Below, piece after piece: positions 48,161-58,815 of a stretch of 64,000 nt of DNA. Under the pieces are notes generated by a model that saw only the letters and a list, made by a program, of their open reading frames with translations, did not search any database and was not told where the DNA came from. This DNA is from Thermoplasmata archaeon (GTDB lineage Archaea > Thermoplasmatota > Thermoplasmata > Thermoplasmatales > Thermoplasmataceae). Location: positions 62,001 to 126,000 of the forward strand of contig JAJZZE010000024.1 of NCBI GenBank assembly GCA_021797735.1. The letters are read 5' to 3'. Position 1 is the stretch's first letter. Each line of letters begins with the position of its first letter. The translations under genes were made by a program, and so were the position numbers.

Positions 48161-49480
48161 ATGAAAGAAGAATTCCGGTATGTGATAAGCGAATGGCTTT
48201 CCAGAGATCTGCCAGAAACGGTAGAAAGAGATGTACGGGTAAACCTAAATGCCGATAAAATTATAGCTATAGCCGGTGTGAGGCGTACGGGCAAGACTTA
48301 CCTGCTCCTTGATATAATAAAAAGGCTGACCAGGACACACATCCCTAGAAAGAATACCCTTTACATAAATTTCGATGATGACAGGCTGGTAAACCCGGCA
48401 AGCGGCGACCTTGATGATATGCTCGATGTTTACATGGAACTTGCAGCTCCTGAGAAGAATAATATTATTTTTCTATTCCTGGATGAAATACAAAACGTGA
48501 ATAACTGGGAACTGTGGATCAGAAGAATGTATGATTCAAAGAAATACAGGATATTCATAACCGGATCCAGTTCTAAACTTCTGAGTAGAGAGATTGCCAC
48601 ATCATTGGCTGGAAGGAACATAACATACGTACTATACCCATTTTCATTTAGAGAGTTTCTGGTAGCGAAAGGAGTAAAAATGGGCAAGAGTCTACTCTAT
48701 GGCGAGGAACGCCATAGAATTAACGCCCTGGCAAGGGAATATATAATAAATGGTGGATTTCCAGAGATTGCCTTTGAAGAGGAGAGGGAAACAAGGAGGA
48801 GAATCATAAGTGCCTATTATGATGCAATACTATATAGGGATATAGTAAGCAGGTATAGAATAGAAGATGTAAATAAGCTGGAGATGGTCTTCAGATATGC
48901 AATAAATACATATAGCGGTAGTTTTAGTACCGTAAAACTCCATAATTATTTCAATAGTCAAAATATTAAAATAAGCAGACAGACTATAAACAATTTCATC
49001 AAATTCGGCGAACAGACCTTTCTCTTCTACCAGCTCATGCAGTTCTTCAAAGGCTTCAAGAGGTCAAACCAATCCAGAAAGAAGCTGTATATTGTGGATA
49101 GCGGTATAATAGGTCTGCTGATATCAAATGTCGAGTACGGGAAATTACTGGAAAACTCTGTCTTTGTTGAACTTCTTCGAATGAAGGAACGAAATCCCTC
49201 CATCGAAATAAATTATCTAAGCGATAAGTATGGAGAAGTAGACTTCGTAATATCAGAGGGTGGATCCATAACAGAGTTGCTGCAGGTTACCTATGAACTT
49301 AACCGTGATAATATGGAGAGAGAACTGCGCCCTCTGCTGAGTGCAACACAGCGCCTTAAGCCTAAACGAAGCATACTCATAACCTTCAATGCGGTAGACA
49401 AAACCATGATAGTGGAAAAGGAGATAGAAACGTTGACATTCACGCAATGGGCACTTAGAACCTATGTGGTAGAATCCTAA
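48161..49480 (+). CDS. Archaeal AAA ATPase (ATP-binding, DUF4143-type)
   Basis: AIAGVRRTGKTYLLLDIIKRL, IIFLFLDEIQNVNNWELWIRRMYDSKKYRIFITGSSSKLLSREIATSLAGRNITYVLYPFSFREFL; C-terminal EINYLSDKYGEVDFVI. Confidence 0.95.
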   Translation: MKEEFRYVISEWLSRDLPETVERDVRVNLNADKIIAIAGVRRTGKTYLLLDIIKRLTRTHIPRKNTLYINFDDDRLVNPASGDLDDMLDVYMELAAPEKNNIIFLFLDEIQNVNNWELWIRRMYDSKKYRIFITGSSSKLLSREIATSLAGRNITYVLYPFSFREFLVAKGVKMGKSLLYGEERHRINALAREYIINGGFPEIAFEEERETRRRIISAYYDAILYRDIVSRYRIEDVNKLEMVFRYAINTYSGSFSTVKLHNYFNSQNIKISRQTINNFIKFGEQTFLFYQLMQFFKGFKRSNQSRKKLYIVDSGIIGLLISNVEYGKLLENSVFVELLRMKERNPSIEINYLSDKYGEVDFVISEGGSITELLQVTYELNRDNMERELRPLLSATQRLKPKRSILITFNAVDKTMIVEKEIETLTFTQWALRTYVVES

Positions 49481-49583
49481 CCTGTAGAATAAGAACCACA
49501 CTTGAAGAGCATTATTCTATCTTCTTACATGCCGTGAAAATGTAAACAATGGCATCGGGATTTTAACATGCACTGAGAATAAA

Positions 49584-50054
49584 TCAATGTATTTCTTCAA
49601 GATACTGCATAAGAGCCCTGTTATATTCAGGCAATAGTCCCTGATTTCCGGATAGGATGAAACCTAGGGCTGTTCTAAGGGACTTTCTGATTTCTCCGGA
49701 TCTGAATAATGCAATGCAGAGAAATATTAGGGCGGCAGGATCCTCTGTTTCCTTTTGCACTCTATCCAGGGTGGATATGGCACTTTCATTGTCACCTGTA
49801 ACACTGAGTGAACTCCCTAACTGAATTTCAGTTTGAACTTTAAGTTTCCCTGAAATTCCTAACGATAAAGCCTGTTGATATAGAGGTATTGCTTCGGCTT
49901 CCTTTCCCAGAAAATCTAAGGCATTTGCATATTCGAAGAAATAAATTGGGTTCTCTCTGTAATCATCAAAAACCTCCTGAAATGTCCTTATCAGTTTTTC
50001 AGGATCGCCCGTGTATTTCCAGGCATTTTCTATAATACTATTTAGATCATTCAT
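49584..50054 (-). CDS. TPR-repeat protein
   Basis: PIYFFEYANALDFLGKEAEAIPLYQQALSLGISGKLKVQTEIQLGSSLSVTGDNESAISTLDRV. Confidence 0.85.
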   Translation of the reverse strand: MNDLNSIIENAWKYTGDPEKLIRTFQEVFDDYRENPIYFFEYANALDFLGKEAEAIPLYQQALSLGISGKLKVQTEIQLGSSLSVTGDNESAISTLDRVQKETEDPAALIFLCIALFRSGEIRKSLRTALGFILSGNQGLLPEYNRALMQYLEEIH

Positions 50055-50202
50055 ATAACCATCATATTATTAGAAGTAGATATTTATAGTTTCAGTCTTA
50101 AACAGTTTTATTTATTTCGGCTCCTGCAGGAGAACCGTGTACATCGAATTATGGATTGAGTGAGCTCAACTGCTGTTTTAAACGGGTATTAATTATCTCA
50201 CA

Positions 50203-50597
50203 CTAACGCTCATACACATTATTTCTATACACGGCTTTTAAGATTATTATTCTAACAGATTCATGCTTAATATCAAGAATTACTCCCTGTATTCCATCAG
50301 AGACCATGGTCCTTTTTCAGTTGTTCATGGTGTGATGAATTTGCCGGATTCAATTTCGTTGCGTGACTCTTCAATTTCTGCTCTTGTCTCTTCATTAAGC
50401 TCACTAATGTCCTCAATCGTTCCCTCTATTACCTCTTCATGGGTCTCTCTGTGAGGAGGATTCATGAACTGCGGGGTCTTTTTTGTTTCTTCCCTTATTC
50501 GAATTGCTGAAATAGTTATAGTTGTATATAGTGAATAATAGGATGAAGTTTTAATTTTACATGCTTTTATTTCCAGTCCCGGAAAAGTAGATTCCAC
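50203..50597 (-). pseudogene. Decayed RelBE-like toxin-antitoxin locus
   Basis: Antitoxin-like ...IEDISELNEETRAEIEESRNEIESGKFIT, then frameshifted (H)EQLKKDHGL*, then GVILDIKHESVRIIILKAVYRNNVYER* resembling a RelE C-terminus. Confidence 0.5.
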
Positions 50598-50642
50598 TGG
50601 TGAAAAACGATGATTTAAATATAGTAAATATAATAATCTACC

Positions 50643-50999
50643 ATGATAGACGACATATATAAAAAGTGGGAAGCCAGTAATTTAAATGACGACGATTTTA
50701 AATATGACTTTATGGATCTGCCATCATTTATAGAAAAGTTATACGATGAAATGAAAATAGATATAATAAAAGATCTGCAACCATATAAGGCATATTTCGG
50801 TATTTTAAAGATTAATAATTTTATTAATTCAATTTTAATTAAGAGACCTGATTTAATTTCAATGCTGTCTGACTGGTTCGAAAAAGAGAAAAATGTTATA
50901 GATAAAATAGCGGGAAAAATTGGTGTCCTGTATTTTTCAGTATCAATAGGAATCCCTGGTGGCATAAGCATATCAATGACATTTCAACCACATCTGTAA
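50643..50999 (+). CDS. Hypothetical protein
   Basis: ORF with a plausible start just downstream of an AT-rich promoter; no family recognised. Confidence 0.55.
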   Translation: MIDDIYKKWEASNLNDDDFKYDFMDLPSFIEKLYDEMKIDIIKDLQPYKAYFGILKINNFINSILIKRPDLISMLSDWFEKEKNVIDKIAGKIGVLYFSVSIGIPGGISISMTFQPHL

Positions 51000-51049
51000 T
51001 TGTTTTAAAGGATATGTTAAAATATTTATATACATTAAACTACAGATAA

Positions 51050-52306
51050 ATGGACAATAGAAAGCTTATAGCATTAAGATCCCTGGTAATTGCAGTGGGT
51101 GCCACTGTAGCGGCATCATTTGTTGGGGTATTCGGTGTTATGATTGGTGCGACAGCGGCAGAGATGGGATGGTTGCAGTCCTCATCGAATTCCCTGAGCA
51201 ATTTGGGTCAGATCCTCTGGGGTAGAATCAGCGATAGAATAGGTAAGAGAACACCGTTTCTTGTTGCCGGGAGCATTATACTTGCAGTTCTATGGTTTAT
51301 GCTTCCCTATTCAAAAACACCTGTTAATTTAATAATTTTATATGCATTAATATCGGTATTTTCTGCAATGATAACTGTTAACTGGTTTTCTTTTATAGCG
51401 GATAATATTATATCTGAAAGGGGCAAATTTTTAACAGTTATAAATAATATAGCATCTGCTGGAACAGTAATATCCTTAATAGCAATGATATTTATCCTGA
51501 ATAAAAATAAAAATGAAGTTATGATACCATTTACAGCAGCCTCGGCTTCGTATATTGTTTCTGCTATAACCGTATTCAGATTAAAGGAATCAAAAAGTAA
51601 AACCGTTATGTCCGGAAATCTGTATAAAACATTAAAAAATTTGAAAAATAACAGTATATTTTATAAATATTTCAGGGCAACGAACATTCAATCATTTTTC
51701 TGGTCAATGGCATGGCCAATGTTCCCTATAACAATAGTTTCAATAATGCATTTTTCGCTGGATATTGTGGCATTATTAACGGTATCATCAACACTAACAA
51801 TGTTACTAACACAGTATATCATAGGTAAATTTATAGACAGGGTTAACAGGGTGCCGTTAATATTTTTAAATAGAATAATGCTCAGTGGCATACCTTTAAT
51901 GTATGCATTTTTTAATGTGTTGCCATTATTTATTATACTTGAAATTTATAGTGGCTTTATCGGTTCGATTCAGAATACTATCACAACGTCATACACCCTG
52001 GATATTGTACCACAGAATAATAAGGCAGAGTATATATCTATACTGAATGGTTTCAATGGCATGGTCTATTTCTTCGGTGCACTTTCGGGTGGGTATATAC
52101 TGACCTTATTTTTATCCTTTGAACCATTAAGGTTTGCCTTAATGTTATCATATCTAATAGTTTTTTCGGGCAGATTTGTATCGGCTTTTCTTTTCAGGGG
52201 TTTAAAAGAAGTAAACACGGGTGGAAGAAACAACAGTGCTCTATCAATACTGTTTAAACCAAAGGGTGCAGGGTCTCCTTCGGGTGTCATAATCCATCCA
52301 AGGTAA
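51050..52306 (+). CDS. Major facilitator superfamily transporter
   Basis: ~12 TM helices; MFS loop motif GRISDRIGKRTPFLVAGS. Confidence 0.92.
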   Translation: MDNRKLIALRSLVIAVGATVAASFVGVFGVMIGATAAEMGWLQSSSNSLSNLGQILWGRISDRIGKRTPFLVAGSIILAVLWFMLPYSKTPVNLIILYALISVFSAMITVNWFSFIADNIISERGKFLTVINNIASAGTVISLIAMIFILNKNKNEVMIPFTAASASYIVSAITVFRLKESKSKTVMSGNLYKTLKNLKNNSIFYKYFRATNIQSFFWSMAWPMFPITIVSIMHFSLDIVALLTVSSTLTMLLTQYIIGKFIDRVNRVPLIFLNRIMLSGIPLMYAFFNVLPLFIILEIYSGFIGSIQNTITTSYTLDIVPQNNKAEYISILNGFNGMVYFFGALSGGYILTLFLSFEPLRFALMLSYLIVFSGRFVSAFLFRGLKEVNTGGRNNSALSILFKPKGAGSPSGVIIHPR

Positions 52307-52381
52307 GATATAAATTAAACTGCATAAAAATAAATTATTTTTATACACAAAAAATTATATACTAAAATTAACTTTAATTTT

Positions 52382-55300
52382 ATGAAGTTTACTGTACTCA
52401 TAGGCTGGAATGGATCTGTAATAAAATCTTTTTTAAAGGCGGGAAAAGAAACAGGTAATGAAATTAAGATAAAATATCCAAGATTAGACCCAATAGATGA
52501 TGATTTTATTGACTCTATGAAAAATTCTGATGCAGTATTCATACACCATTTTTCAGGAGAGAACATTTATAATAACATAATGGAAAATATTGAGAACATA
52601 TTAAAGAATAAGAAATATGTTATAGCCATAGACCCAATATTAAGCAAATATTCAACCGTAAATAAATTTATAGAGGAAAAGGTTTCAGATTATTATTTCT
52701 ACGGTGGCTATGAAAATATAAAAAACATGGTACTGTTCGTTCAGAGTATATTTGATAAAAATGAATATAAAGAACCTGAGGAATTACCTTTTTCCGGCAT
52801 ATATAGCTATGGCAACACAAATTTTGATAGAAAGGTTGGTATACTGTTTTATAGAACTGCATGGGTTGATAATGATACAAAAATTATAGATTACATTATT
52901 GATAAATTAAATGAGAACAATATATCGGCAATACCGGTTTTTACCAATGGTTTTGGGGATAAAGCCAGAAACATAAAAAGTGCAGAGGAATGCATAAACG
53001 AATATTTCTATTATAATAATAAAAGGGTAGATGCAATCATAAATTTATTATCGTTTTCATTGATTAAAAAGGAGGACAAATCAACGTTGTTAAATCTAAA
53101 TGTACCCGTATTCCAGGGCCTGACCTATTATTATAAGGAATATAATGAATGGATCGATTCCAGCGGACTGGATGTTGTTTCCACAATAATGAGTGCAATG
53201 TTGCCTGAAATGGACGGTACAATAGAACCGGTATTAATCGGCTTAATCAAAAAGGTAACTGAAAAAAATACCGTATACAGGGAATTGGTTCCTGTTGAAG
53301 AACAGGTAAATTATATGGTAAACCGGATAAATACCTGGATAAATTTAAAATATAAAAATAACAGCGATAAGAGAATAGCTATTATACTGCATTCTGGGTC
53401 ATCATTTAAGGATTTAGAGGCAAATATAGGAACAGCAACAGGCCTGGATACATTAAATTCTGTAACAAATATAATGAAAATATTGAGGGATAACGGATAT
53501 AATATTAATCATGTGCCTGAAAATGGAGAGGAATTAATAAAAACTATAATGGAGAGAAAGGCAATACCCGAGGGAAAATGGACAACCATAGATGAAATAA
53601 TTAACAAAAATGGTTATGTCTATAAAATGGCTTTAAATGAATATAATCAAATATTTTCTGAATTACCGGAAGATTCAAAAAAAATGATTATAAATAAATG
53701 GGGAAATATAAACGGTGAAAGGGACTATATGGTTTTAAACAATAATTTTTACATAGCAGGTATGTTATTTAACAATGTATTTATCGGAATACAGCCAAAA
53801 AGGATAACGTTTTCTGATAACGTTAATAGCATAAGGACAATACATGATTCACTGACACCTGTAACGCATTACTGGCTGTCATTTTATAAGTATATCCAGA
53901 ATATATTTAAAGCAGATGCAATAATACATGTGGGTACACATGGAACACTGGAATTTACACCTGGCAAGGGTCTGGGCTTATCACCATCGGATTTTCCTGA
54001 GATCTCAATAGGGGAGGTACCAAATTTATACTTATATTCAACCAATGTTCCCGGCGAGGGTATAATTGCAAAGAGAAGGAGCTACGCTGTCCTGCTGGAT
54101 TATATAACACCGCCTACCGAATATGATGAGGTACCTGATGATGTAAAAAAACTTGAGGATTTAATCGATGATTATGAGGAATCCGAAAAAGCAGAGAATG
54201 TTGCCAGAGAAAAAATGATAATTAAGGAAATAAAGGAGATAACAGATAAAATAGGGTTAACCATAGATTTCGATGATTATCATAAGGCCACGCATGAAAT
54301 AGAACACAGATTAAATTTATTCAAGGATTCGGTTATATCTAAAGGGCTGTATATCTATTCAAATAACATAGATGATAATGATATATCTGACTATGTTATA
54401 ACTGCAACAAGATTTGACGATTCACTATATAAGAAATACGGCAAGGAAAAAACCAGGGAGATTATAAATAACCACTTAAAGAAAAATGATGATATACCGG
54501 AAACTGAAAAGGATATTATTAAAAAACTGAAATACTCGCCTGAAAATGAGAAAATTAACCTGCTGAAGGCATTAAACGGCGAATATATTGAAGCCAGTGT
54601 ATCAGGTTCATTATCCAGGGGTAGATATGATGTTTTGCCCTCTGGAAGAAATTTCTATGCCGTAGACCCATTTAAAATACCGAGTTATTCAGCATGGCAG
54701 ATCGGTGTTATTTTAGCAAATAAATTAATTGAAAATGAATATAAAAGGGATAATAAATTCCCGGAAACAATAGGCTTTGTTTTGTGGTCCACCGATGCAT
54801 ATAGGTCGGATGGTGAACTGATTTCACAGATTTTATATACAATTGGTGTAGAACCGGTATGGCAGGAAGGCACAAAAAAAATAAGGGATGTTAGGGTAAT
54901 TCCACTGGATATCCTGAAAAGGCCAAGAATAGATGTTGTTATTGAATCAAGTGGCATAGTAAGGGATAATTTATTCAATATAATAGAATTAATAGATATG
55001 GCTATAAAAAAGGTTGCTGCACTAAATGAGGATGAGGATTCAAACTATATAATAAAGCATTACAGAAAGTATAATCACCTCGATAGAATATTTTCCTCTA
55101 AACCGGGGTCATATGGTTCCGGAGTAAGCAATGCCGTGGAATCATCAAAATGGAAAACAGAGAATGACCTGGCCGATGTTTTTATAGAATGGATGGGGTA
55201 CTCCTACGGTAATAACAATTTCGGGAAAGGAGCCAGAAATGAACTGCTATCGATATCAAAAAATATAGAAACAATAGTGCATAAACGTGAAATCGATGAG

Positions 55301-55789
55301 ATAGACATAAATGATGATTCATGTAATTATTCATACGCCGGAGGATTTTATCTGATGGCTAAAAAATCGGGTTCTAAACCGAACTTAATGTTTGAGGATA
55401 CCTTTAATCCAAACAAACCTAAGGTAAGAACAATGAAAGAGGAAATAGAGAGAACGGCTATAGGAAAACTGTTAAATGATTCGTGGATTAATGCGCAGAA
55501 AAACTTCGGCTATAGGGGTGCTACCGAAATGCTTAAAAAAATAGAGCATTTATATGGCTGGGCTGCAACAACAAAGATGGTTAATGATAATATATTTAAT
55601 AATATAACAGATAAATTTGTTTTAAACAATGAGATGAAACAGTGGTTTAAAAAAGAGAATCCCTGGGCATTATCAGAAATAACGTCAAGGTTAATTGAAG
55701 CATATAGGAGAAATATATGGAATGCCAGTGATGATATTAAAAATAAATTAGAAAATGAGTATATGGAAATAGAGGGTGAAAATGAATGA
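52382..55789 (+). CDS. cobN: CobN/BchH-type cobaltochelatase (Mg-chelatase H) large subunit
   Basis: ADAIIHVGTHGTLEFTPGKGLGLSPSDFPEISIGEVPNLYLYSTNVPGEGIIAKRRSYAVLLDYITPP; LPSGRNFYAVDPFKIPS. Confidence 0.94.
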   Translation: MKFTVLIGWNGSVIKSFLKAGKETGNEIKIKYPRLDPIDDDFIDSMKNSDAVFIHHFSGENIYNNIMENIENILKNKKYVIAIDPILSKYSTVNKFIEEKVSDYYFYGGYENIKNMVLFVQSIFDKNEYKEPEELPFSGIYSYGNTNFDRKVGILFYRTAWVDNDTKIIDYIIDKLNENNISAIPVFTNGFGDKARNIKSAEECINEYFYYNNKRVDAIINLLSFSLIKKEDKSTLLNLNVPVFQGLTYYYKEYNEWIDSSGLDVVSTIMSAMLPEMDGTIEPVLIGLIKKVTEKNTVYRELVPVEEQVNYMVNRINTWINLKYKNNSDKRIAIILHSGSSFKDLEANIGTATGLDTLNSVTNIMKILRDNGYNINHVPENGEELIKTIMERKAIPEGKWTTIDEIINKNGYVYKMALNEYNQIFSELPEDSKKMIINKWGNINGERDYMVLNNNFYIAGMLFNNVFIGIQPKRITFSDNVNSIRTIHDSLTPVTHYWLSFYKYIQNIFKADAIIHVGTHGTLEFTPGKGLGLSPSDFPEISIGEVPNLYLYSTNVPGEGIIAKRRSYAVLLDYITPPTEYDEVPDDVKKLEDLIDDYEESEKAENVAREKMIIKEIKEITDKIGLTIDFDDYHKATHEIEHRLNLFKDSVISKGLYIYSNNIDDNDISDYVITATRFDDSLYKKYGKEKTREIINNHLKKNDDIPETEKDIIKKLKYSPENEKINLLKALNGEYIEASVSGSLSRGRYDVLPSGRNFYAVDPFKIPSYSAWQIGVILANKLIENEYKRDNKFPETIGFVLWSTDAYRSDGELISQILYTIGVEPVWQEGTKKIRDVRVIPLDILKRPRIDVVIESSGIVRDNLFNIIELIDMAIKKVAALNEDEDSNYIIKHYRKYNHLDRIFSSKPGSYGSGVSNAVESSKWKTENDLADVFIEWMGYSYGNNNFGKGARNELLSISKNIETIVHKREIDEIDINDDSCNYSYAGGFYLMAKKSGSKPNLMFEDTFNPNKPKVRTMKEEIERTAIGKLLNDSWINAQKNFGYRGATEMLKKIEHLYGWAATTKMVNDNIFNNITDKFVLNNEMKQWFKKENPWALSEITSRLIEAYRRNIWNASDDIKNKLENEYMEIEGENE

Positions 55790-57657
55790 AAACATATGAA
55801 TTTCCTTTTTCCGCAATAGTTGATGACGATGATATGAAATTAGGCCTGATCATAAATGCAATAGATAGTAAAATTGGTGGCATTTTAATAACCGGGCCAA
55901 AGGGCATAGCAAAGTCCACAATGGTAAGATCATTATCTTCAATACTACCTGAAATTAAGGCTGTTAAAAACTGTAGATTCCACTGCAACCCTTACGGTAA
56001 CCTGTGTGATGAATGCCTTGAAAGGAAAAAAAATAACAGTTTAGAAATTGAAAACATGAAAATAAAAATAATTAATTTGCCTAACAGTGCAACACTGGAT
56101 AGGGTTGTCGGTTCACTGGATATAAAAAATGCGATAAGGGGCAGGGCAGTTTTAAGAGAGGGTTTATTAGGTGAGGGCAACAGGGGAATTCTATACATAG
56201 ATGAGGTAAATTTACTGGATGATTCGATAGTGGATTCCATACTTGATTCTGCAGCTTCCGGAATAAACATAGTTGAACGCGAGGGAGTATCGTATATACA
56301 CCCTGCAGGATTTATTTTAGTGGGTACAATGAATCCAGAAGAGGGTGAATTGAGACCACAGTTACTGGATAGATTTGGCATATCCGTAGAGGGAAAATTA
56401 CCTACCAGTACCGAAAAATTAATAGAAATATCACGGAGGGTCGAGGAATTTGACTTAAACCCAGAAAAATTCATTGAGCAATATAATGACAGGGATAATG
56501 AAATAAGGGATAGGATAAAAAATGCAAGGGCTATATTAAATGAGGTAAAAATAGATGATGAATATTTAAATTTTATAGCAAATATTATTATAGAAAATTC
56601 ACTGAGCAATAGAACAATGATAAGCACAATAAAAGCTGCAAAGGCAATAGCAGCATATAATAACAGGAAAAACGCAAATTCCGGAGATATAAAGAAGGCA
56701 CTGGAATTCGCTTTAAACCACAGATTAAAGGAGAAGGGCAAGAGTAGCCCGGATTATAATTTTAATAACGGTAATCAAAAAAATGATAGCGTGGATAATG
56801 AAAAAAATGGTGAAAATAAGGGTAAACGTGATAATATTGATAATGATCTGAATAACGATACGGGTGTAAAGGGTAATCATCATAATACGGACAATCAGGA
56901 TGATAAAAACCAGAATGATATGGGTAATAAAAAAAACGGTGAAAATAAAATAAATAACATAGAACTGAGTGTAAACAATAAGATTAAAACAAAAAAATCC
57001 GGCAAATCCGGTATTTCTGATAGTTACAGGAATATGGGCATTAAAAATGGCAGGAATATTGATATAAGGTCTTCAGTACTAAATTCTGGAATGTCGGGGT
57101 ATAAAAAAATAAATTATAATGCAATTGTGATGAAGAATATGTATTCTAAGGGGTCAATTCCGGTTATAATAGCCATAGATTCAAGTAAATCCATGAATTT
57201 TAACTCAAGAATAAACATTGCAAAGAATATATCAAATCTGTTATTAAAAAAGATATATTTGATAAGGAGCAGAGTTGCATTATTATCATTTTCCGGTTAT
57301 AGCTCAAAAGTTGTTTTAAATTTTTCAAGGAATTTTACAGAACTGGAGAATGAGATAGATAATATAAAAAGTTCGGGGAAAACACCACTGTATGACGCAC
57401 TGTATAATATATATAAACTATCAGCATATGAGAAAATAAAAACAATAAGTATACTGATAACTGACGGCAGGGGGAATATATTCAACAGTAACCCGTATAA
57501 TGATTTAAAATATATATCGGAAAAAATAAAAAATGTATCAAATCTGTATATAGTAAATACTGAAACAAATGAATATTTGCCATCCTATAATAAATTAATA
57601 GCAGAATATTCTAACGGTAAATTAATAAATAACCTTTCTGATATAAAAATAGGTTAA
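55786..57657 (+). CDS. ChlI/ChlD-like chelatase subunit: AAA ATPase, Asn-rich linker, vWA domain
   Basis: GGILITGPKGIAKSTMVRSL, GILYIDEVNLLDDSIVDSILDSAASGINIVEREG, vWA IIAIDSSKSMN; overlaps cobN by 4 nt. Confidence 0.93.
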   Translation: MKTYEFPFSAIVDDDDMKLGLIINAIDSKIGGILITGPKGIAKSTMVRSLSSILPEIKAVKNCRFHCNPYGNLCDECLERKKNNSLEIENMKIKIINLPNSATLDRVVGSLDIKNAIRGRAVLREGLLGEGNRGILYIDEVNLLDDSIVDSILDSAASGINIVEREGVSYIHPAGFILVGTMNPEEGELRPQLLDRFGISVEGKLPTSTEKLIEISRRVEEFDLNPEKFIEQYNDRDNEIRDRIKNARAILNEVKIDDEYLNFIANIIIENSLSNRTMISTIKAAKAIAAYNNRKNANSGDIKKALEFALNHRLKEKGKSSPDYNFNNGNQKNDSVDNEKNGENKGKRDNIDNDLNNDTGVKGNHHNTDNQDDKNQNDMGNKKNGENKINNIELSVNNKIKTKKSGKSGISDSYRNMGIKNGRNIDIRSSVLNSGMSGYKKINYNAIVMKNMYSKGSIPVIIAIDSSKSMNFNSRINIAKNISNLLLKKIYLIRSRVALLSFSGYSSKVVLNFSRNFTELENEIDNIKSSGKTPLYDALYNIYKLSAYEKIKTISILITDGRGNIFNSNPYNDLKYISEKIKNVSNLYIVNTETNEYLPSYNKLIAEYSNGKLINNLSDIKIG

Positions 57658-57712
57658 ACTCATAAATATTTATTTTAGAAATAAATATTAATAATACCCA
57701 TATACAGTAAAC

Positions 57713-58747
57713 ATGACGGATGAAATACCGGAAAAAAGAGATAAGCACCCCTATCTTATGTATGATATGTTAAAGGAAACATCGGAATCCCTTGATGTAA
57801 CAGGAAGTGTAATGGAGAACCTTGATTATTCATTTTTACAGCCTACATTAATTTTTACGGGAAATGGAACAGCTTATCATGCAGCACAGATAGGCGCCGG
57901 TTTTCTAAAAAAAACTGGGCTTGATTATAAATTTATTCAATCCTATGAATTATTGAATTATGAACTGCCATCGCACGGGGTATTAATAGGCATATCAAAT
58001 AGTGGAAAAACAAAATCTACAGTGGATTCAATGATGCATCTAAAAAAATATGCATACATTGTAGGAATAACGCATTATAAAAATACACCCATGGATAAAA
58101 TATCGGACAAAAGTATAATAATAAACTCTGAGGATAAATCTCTATGCAATACAAAATCATTCTTTGATAATGTAATAGCTTCAATGTATATTGCTAAAAA
58201 TTATTCGCATTTAGATATAGACATTAATAAAATAATAGGTATAATAAAGGATTTAATAAAAACAATGGATGATAAAATGCATAAAATTGCAAGAGAATTA
58301 TCATATGTAAATGAAATATTTGTTCTCGGTGCTGGACCGGAATTACCGGTTGCAAGAGAGGTTGCGCAGAAAATAAAGGAAGCTGCACATATCCATGCAG
58401 AGGGCATAGAACTGGAAGAGTTCAATCACGGGTGTACATCAATAATAGATGATAAATCATTATTAATAATATTAAATAATAAAACGGTAGACCTGAGGCA
58501 CAGGGATATAGTAAATGCATGTAAAATAATCGGAACAAAAACATTAACAGTAAATGGCAACGGTGATTTTAACGTTAGTTTACCGGAACTTGATGAATAT
58601 TTAGATCCTGTAATAAATACTGTGCCATTGTATTATCTTGCATATTATCTTGCGGTAGAGAAAAACGTTAATCCAGATCTATTGAGATTTGATGAGAAAC
58701 CATATATGGATTTTGATAATATTATATTTCCACCGGGTGCACATTAA
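57713..58747 (+). CDS. SIS-domain sugar isomerase (GlmS isomerase-like)
   Basis: FTGNGTAYHAAQIGAGFLKK, GISNSGKTKST, LGAGPELPVAREVAQKIKEAAHIHAEGIELEEFNHG. Confidence 0.9.
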   Translation: MTDEIPEKRDKHPYLMYDMLKETSESLDVTGSVMENLDYSFLQPTLIFTGNGTAYHAAQIGAGFLKKTGLDYKFIQSYELLNYELPSHGVLIGISNSGKTKSTVDSMMHLKKYAYIVGITHYKNTPMDKISDKSIIINSEDKSLCNTKSFFDNVIASMYIAKNYSHLDIDINKIIGIIKDLIKTMDDKMHKIARELSYVNEIFVLGAGPELPVAREVAQKIKEAAHIHAEGIELEEFNHGCTSIIDDKSLLIILNNKTVDLRHRDIVNACKIIGTKTLTVNGNGDFNVSLPELDEYLDPVINTVPLYYLAYYLAVEKNVNPDLLRFDEKPYMDFDNIIFPPGAH

Positions 58748-58815
58748 AATATTTAAATGTCTATAAATATATAAATTTTTTAAGGATTTGTTTCCCTTCT
58801 GCTAAAATTAATAAA

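Noticed and set aside
55992-56741. 249-aa minus-strand ORF inside the chelatase gene
   Set aside because: Antisense to conserved AAA motifs; Ser/Phe/Ile-rich shadow translation.
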